A program made the translations under genes and the position numbers. The notes beneath the pieces were generated by a model. That model was not told where the DNA came from. It saw nothing but the letters and a program-made list of their open reading frames with translations, and ran no database searches. A stretch of 50,175 nt of DNA from Candidatus Kapaibacterium sp. (GTDB taxonomy: Bacteria > Bacteroidota > Ignavibacteria > Kapaibacteriales > UBA7675): assembly GCA_028284775.1 (NCBI GenBank), contig JANQRB010000143.1, positions 1-50,175 of the forward strand. Reading direction: 5' to 3'. Below are positions 47,023 through 50,175 of the stretch, piece after piece. Within the stretch, counting starts at the first letter, position 1. Every line of letters starts with the position of its first letter.

Positions 47023-49737
47023 TCAGCTCCTTAATCTTCTTGCTAATGCAGCGCCTTCAGTTTCACGACGTTGACGCCGGATGGCAATCAGGACGCCGAT
47101 AATAAACACGGGAATGGGCGGAATCACAACGGCGATCGATTTGATCGTGCTTTGAATATTGCGAATAGCGCCTTCCATCTCTTCTTTACCGGCGTCCACG
47201 GCGGCCGCCTTTTCCTGTTCGATTCGCGACTTGGATGCTTCGAACTTACGGTTCTCCGCTTCCTGCAGATTGCGGACCTGAATCGTTTTCGACTGCTCAT
47301 CGAGGTCGGTACGGTTGCGTACCTGGTTGACGGCCTCGTCCAGACGATTCTGGGCCTGTGTCAGCTTCTGCTGCGCTTCGGCTTCGGCGTTGTTTTCCCG
47401 CTCCACGCGTTCCTCGACAAATTCGCGAACCTGGTCTTCGACAGCCTCGAGCGTGCGGTGCCGCACTCGTTTCTTGCGCAGCTCGATGAAGGAATCGTCG
47501 CCCATCACCAGGTCAACGCAATTGAGGAAAAAGGCGACATTGTCGAAGTTAAGATTCTGGATACCCAGTTTGCGAATCTCGAAAAACTGTTCCGAGATGA
47601 AATCGATATCGGCAATCACCACGACATTGAGATTGCCGTCATCCTCAGGAGCGGCGTCAGCGTTTTCTTCTTCCGTTTCCGTGTTCTCTTCGTCCTTGTT
47701 GTCGTCGGATGCGCTGCCCGTCGAGATATGCGCCGCCAGGGTGTAATCGGTACCCGTGGGGTTATTGTGCGGCATATTCGGATTGAGCTGCGAGCCGAAG
47801 AAGGAACGCTGTACGGCCATCTGATATGGGTTTGTGCCCGATTGATAGCCCGTTTTCAACAATGGCTGGAAGTTGGTCGATTTGCCGACGCCTTCATACA
47901 GGGCGCCCGGAAAAATCATGACAAGCTCCTGCAATCCGGAGCTCGCGATACTGTTTGGATTGAAGGCTTCCTTGTTGGTATTGCCTTCGCCAACAAAGAT
48001 GATCTCAGCCGGTACCTGCGACAGGTCGGGGTGCGGATTATAAGTATCCCAGACTATCTGACCGCTGTTCCAGCTTACGCCGATTTCATTCATGAATTCC
48101 TGGATATTGCCCTTGGGCTTCGGCGGCGGTCCCTGATTGCGCTGGAATGGGTTCGCGCCCGCGCCCGGTTCTTCCTGCGGGGCCAGTGCGATATTGATGA
48201 CCGGCACCGGATCAACGAGCAGCACGGTCGGTTTGCCTTCCAGGACATATTGCTTAACATTATCCATTTCTTCCTGCGGCAGGGCCGAGGGCAAAATAAC
48301 CAGCAGACCGTCAAGCTCCTCTTCGATCGGCTTGTCGGCGCTGATCTCGCTGACTTCATATTGCTTCTTCAGTTCCTCGACGACCTGCCAGGAGGGCTGG
48401 CTGCGCATCGACTGAAAATCGAAGCCGCCGAAGACTTTTGCTTCGGTGCGAACGACGCCCAGCTTTTTGCGTTCGGTGTTGGCCGCCACACGGATGCTGC
48501 GTGCCAGCTCATACTCGACCGGCAAACCGCGTTCGAAAAATTTCGTCACCTGTTCTTCGGCGCCGCAGGTAATGGCCAGACCCATAAAGATCTGGGCCGC
48601 ACTCGCACGCGCTGAACCCGGATCGGCGACCTGACGCGGCTGGATACCGAACTTTTCCCGTGCTTCGCGCGCTTCTTCGGTATAGGGCTCTGTGTCGGTA
48701 ATGACGACATTTACTTTTGAGCCGGCTTTGGCGTCGATTTCCTGCAGATAGCTGATGAGATTTTCACGCGTCTGAACATACTGCTGCGGTACGTCCTCAC
48801 TGATATAGGCCTGGATAAAAACAGGACGGTCGGGGTCCAGCTCGTCGATCAGTTTGCCGGTCTGTTCGGAGAGCGAATGCAGACCCTCGCCGGTAACGTC
48901 GAGACGGATACTGGCGCGGCCCAGGATGGCATTGACGCTCACGATCGCAATGGTCAGGGCCACGATACGCGATGTATGGTGCACCCACATTTTGTAGCCG
49001 TCCGCTTCCGCCGGCCAGTGACGTCGGCTTATGAGCACCGTATTCAGAAAAAGGAAGAGTCCGGCAACCGAAAGAAAATACAAGAGGCCGGAAAAGGATA
49101 CCACGCCGCGCGCAAAGTCGCCGAAGTGTTCGACCACGCCGAGGTGGAAGAAGAACTTCTCGGCGCCGCTGCCAAATACCGAAAACAATCGATCCGGCAC
49201 GACAAGCACGGTACAGAAAAGCGCGCCGAGCACAAAGGCGACCGTGGCATTGGTCGTCAGCAGCGAGGCCAGCATCGACACCGCAATCAGGGCGCTGCCG
49301 GCCAGCCAGTAGCCGAAGTAGTTCCCAAACATAAGACCGATGTCGGGCGAGCCGAGCCAAAACAGCACGAAGATATGACTGAGCGACAGCAAAATCGAGG
49401 CGGAATATATGCCCAGCGCCGCCAGGTATTTGCCCAGCACAACTTCAACGTCGGTGGCGGGCAAGGTCAGCAACAGTTCATCCGTGCCTTGTTTGCGTTC
49501 GTCGGCCCAGACGCTCATGGTCAGTGCTGGAATAAAAAGCAGCAGCAGAAAGGGAAAGACCGCGTTTAACTGCGAAAGGTTTGCGAGGTTATTCTGAAAG
49601 AACTCTTCCTGCCAGAAAGCAAACCAGGCGCTCAGGAAGATAAACAGGGTAATAAAGACATAGCCCGTGGGGCTCGTGAAATAGCGCCTCAGATCGCGCT
49701 TAAAAATCGCTGAAACGATGGTCATGTTGATTTTCAT
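47023..49737 (-). CDS. Fused ABC-2 permease (GldF-like) and GldG-like protein
   Basis: 904 aa. The ribosome site GGAGG lies 7 nt before ATG 49737. Residues 1-245 are an ABC-2 permease with about six helices and the ADERKQGTDELLLTLP loop of GldF-type proteins. A helix at about 257-275 begins the GldG part (ABC_transp_aux), whose periplasmic domain runs to about 750 and includes TGEGLHSLSEQT. An acidic insert rich in Asp/Glu lies near 685-700. Residues 765-860 are a long coiled coil, and a last helix (about 865-885) returns to a basic tail. GldA, GldF and GldG form a transporter needed for gliding in Flavobacterium, but fused forms with DUF4340 also occur in non-gliding bacteria, so gliding cannot be inferred. 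Confidence 0.88.
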   Translation of the reverse strand: MKINMTIVSAIFKRDLRRYFTSPTGYVFITLFIFLSAWFAFWQEEFFQNNLANLSQLNAVFPFLLLLFIPALTMSVWADERKQGTDELLLTLPATDVEVVLGKYLAALGIYSASILLSLSHIFVLFWLGSPDIGLMFGNYFGYWLAGSALIAVSMLASLLTTNATVAFVLGALFCTVLVVPDRLFSVFGSGAEKFFFHLGVVEHFGDFARGVVSFSGLLYFLSVAGLFLFLNTVLISRRHWPAEADGYKMWVHHTSRIVALTIAIVSVNAILGRASIRLDVTGEGLHSLSEQTGKLIDELDPDRPVFIQAYISEDVPQQYVQTRENLISYLQEIDAKAGSKVNVVITDTEPYTEEAREAREKFGIQPRQVADPGSARASAAQIFMGLAITCGAEEQVTKFFERGLPVEYELARSIRVAANTERKKLGVVRTEAKVFGGFDFQSMRSQPSWQVVEELKKQYEVSEISADKPIEEELDGLLVILPSALPQEEMDNVKQYVLEGKPTVLLVDPVPVINIALAPQEEPGAGANPFQRNQGPPPKPKGNIQEFMNEIGVSWNSGQIVWDTYNPHPDLSQVPAEIIFVGEGNTNKEAFNPNSIASSGLQELVMIFPGALYEGVGKSTNFQPLLKTGYQSGTNPYQMAVQRSFFGSQLNPNMPHNNPTGTDYTLAAHISTGSASDDNKDEENTETEEENADAAPEDDGNLNVVVIADIDFISEQFFEIRKLGIQNLNFDNVAFFLNCVDLVMGDDSFIELRKKRVRHRTLEAVEDQVREFVEERVERENNAEAEAQQKLTQAQNRLDEAVNQVRNRTDLDEQSKTIQVRNLQEAENRKFEASKSRIEQEKAAAVDAGKEEMEGAIRNIQSTIKSIAVVIPPIPVFIIGVLIAIRRQRRETEGAALARRLRS

Positions 49738-50175
49738 TCTTCGCCTCCTTCGCCGGCGCCGTCCGCAGCGGACAGTGCTTCATTGCCGGCCTTTTGCGCC
49801 GCGAGCGCGGCCTGCTCCGAGTTGTTGGTCAAACGATAAAATGCTTCCTCAAGCGAGCCTTTACGTTTCATTTCTTCCGGCGTCCCGTCGAATACCAGCC
49901 GCCCGTTGTAGACAAAAATCACCCTTTCGGCGACGGCATCCACTTCCTGAAGAATATGGGTGGACAGCAAAACCGTCTTGGTTTTACCAAACTCGCGGAT
50001 ATTGGCCCGAAAGTCATGAATCTGATTGGGATCCAGACCGCTGGTCGGCTCGTCCATGATGAGGACGTCCGGATTATGGAGCAGAGCCTGAGCTAAGCCC
50101 ACCCGTTGGCGAAAACCCTTTGACAATTTGCCGATCGGCTTGTCGAGCACCTCTTCCAGAGAGCATTGCTCGATG
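49734..50175 (-). CDS. ABC transporter ATPase (GldA-like), 5' end outside window
   Basis: The frame is open through the window end; about 146 C-terminal residues are present. The ABC signature LSKGFRQRVGLAQ, Walker B VLIMDEPTSGLDP and the switch histidine in LLSTHIL are intact. Walker A lies outside. The tail is Ala/Gly-rich and acidic (DGAGEGGEE). The stop codon overlaps the permease start as ATGA, so the two are translationally coupled. Order and content mark it as the ATPase of the permease-GldG-DUF4340 exporter. Confidence 0.92.
   Translation of the reverse strand, partial: IEQCSLEEVLDKPIGKLSKGFRQRVGLAQALLHNPDVLIMDEPTSGLDPNQIHDFRANIREFGKTKTVLLSTHILQEVDAVAERVIFVYNGRLVFDGTPEEMKRKGSLEEAFYRLTNNSEQAALAAQKAGNEALSAADGAGEGGEE

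Noticed and set aside
47071..48615. 514-codon frame on the plus strand
   Set aside because: Antisense to the permease-GldG gene, with composition of a shadow frame; also 39825-41171 against the AAA+ gene and 25683-26729 and 24434-25351 against the Asp-box genes.

Overview
The window comes from a bacterium of the Bacteroidota or a neighbouring lineage of the Bacteroidota-Chlorobi group. Three signs support this. At least six proteins end in type IX secretion (T9SS) sorting domains of the YPNP...G.Y.V/Y.R type. There is a GldA/GldFG-type ABC transporter. One promoter matches the Bacteroidota pattern exactly (TTTG-N19-TAnnTTTG, in front of sppA). The DNA is fairly GC-rich and several genes have good Shine-Dalgarno sites, so a deep-branching member is more likely than a classical Bacteroides or Flavobacterium. 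I cannot name the genus.

Layout. 1-18136 (interrupted at 9.8-14.7 kb): four copies of one very large secreted protein gene, the first cut by the window edge. Each full protein reads as a signal peptide, two seven-bladed beta-propellers joined by a Cys-rich linker, a second Cys-rich segment, and a T9SS tail. Each gene ends in the same AATGCCGCC hairpin terminator. Between copies 3 and 4 lie a transposase relic, a small conserved hypothetical gene, and sppA with an unusual N-terminal beta-rich domain. 18.2-22.4 kb: two exported zinc metalloproteases of different families. 22.5-30.9 kb, minus strand: two Asp-box (BNR) propeller T9SS paralogues and a DUF3160-T9SS protein. 30.9-34.6 kb: a poorly coding, decaying stretch with a frameshifted gene and a multiply disrupted M23-peptidase-like gene.

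34.6-42.9 kb, minus strand: small envelope proteins, a UMF1-family transporter, a PlsC-type acyltransferase, a large double-AAA+ protein, and a TPR-like protein. The AAA+ protein is the most unusual gene here. It has an N-terminal membrane helix, a first AAA module without Walker B acids, an intact ClpB-type second module, and a C-terminus that reads as a class-1 release factor (RF2-like) without the GGQ domain. I suggest a membrane-tethered unfoldase that meets ribosomes. 43.3-45.6 kb, plus strand: an alpha/beta hydrolase and a beta-lactamase-like serine hydrolase. 45.6-50.2 kb, minus strand: an ABC operon running ATPase, then a fused permease-GldG protein, then a DUF4340 protein.

Overall the window is dominated by envelope and secretion functions: cargo for T9SS, periplasmic or surface proteases, lipid synthesis, and a gliding-type ABC exporter. 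There is no CRISPR array, rRNA or recognisable tRNA.
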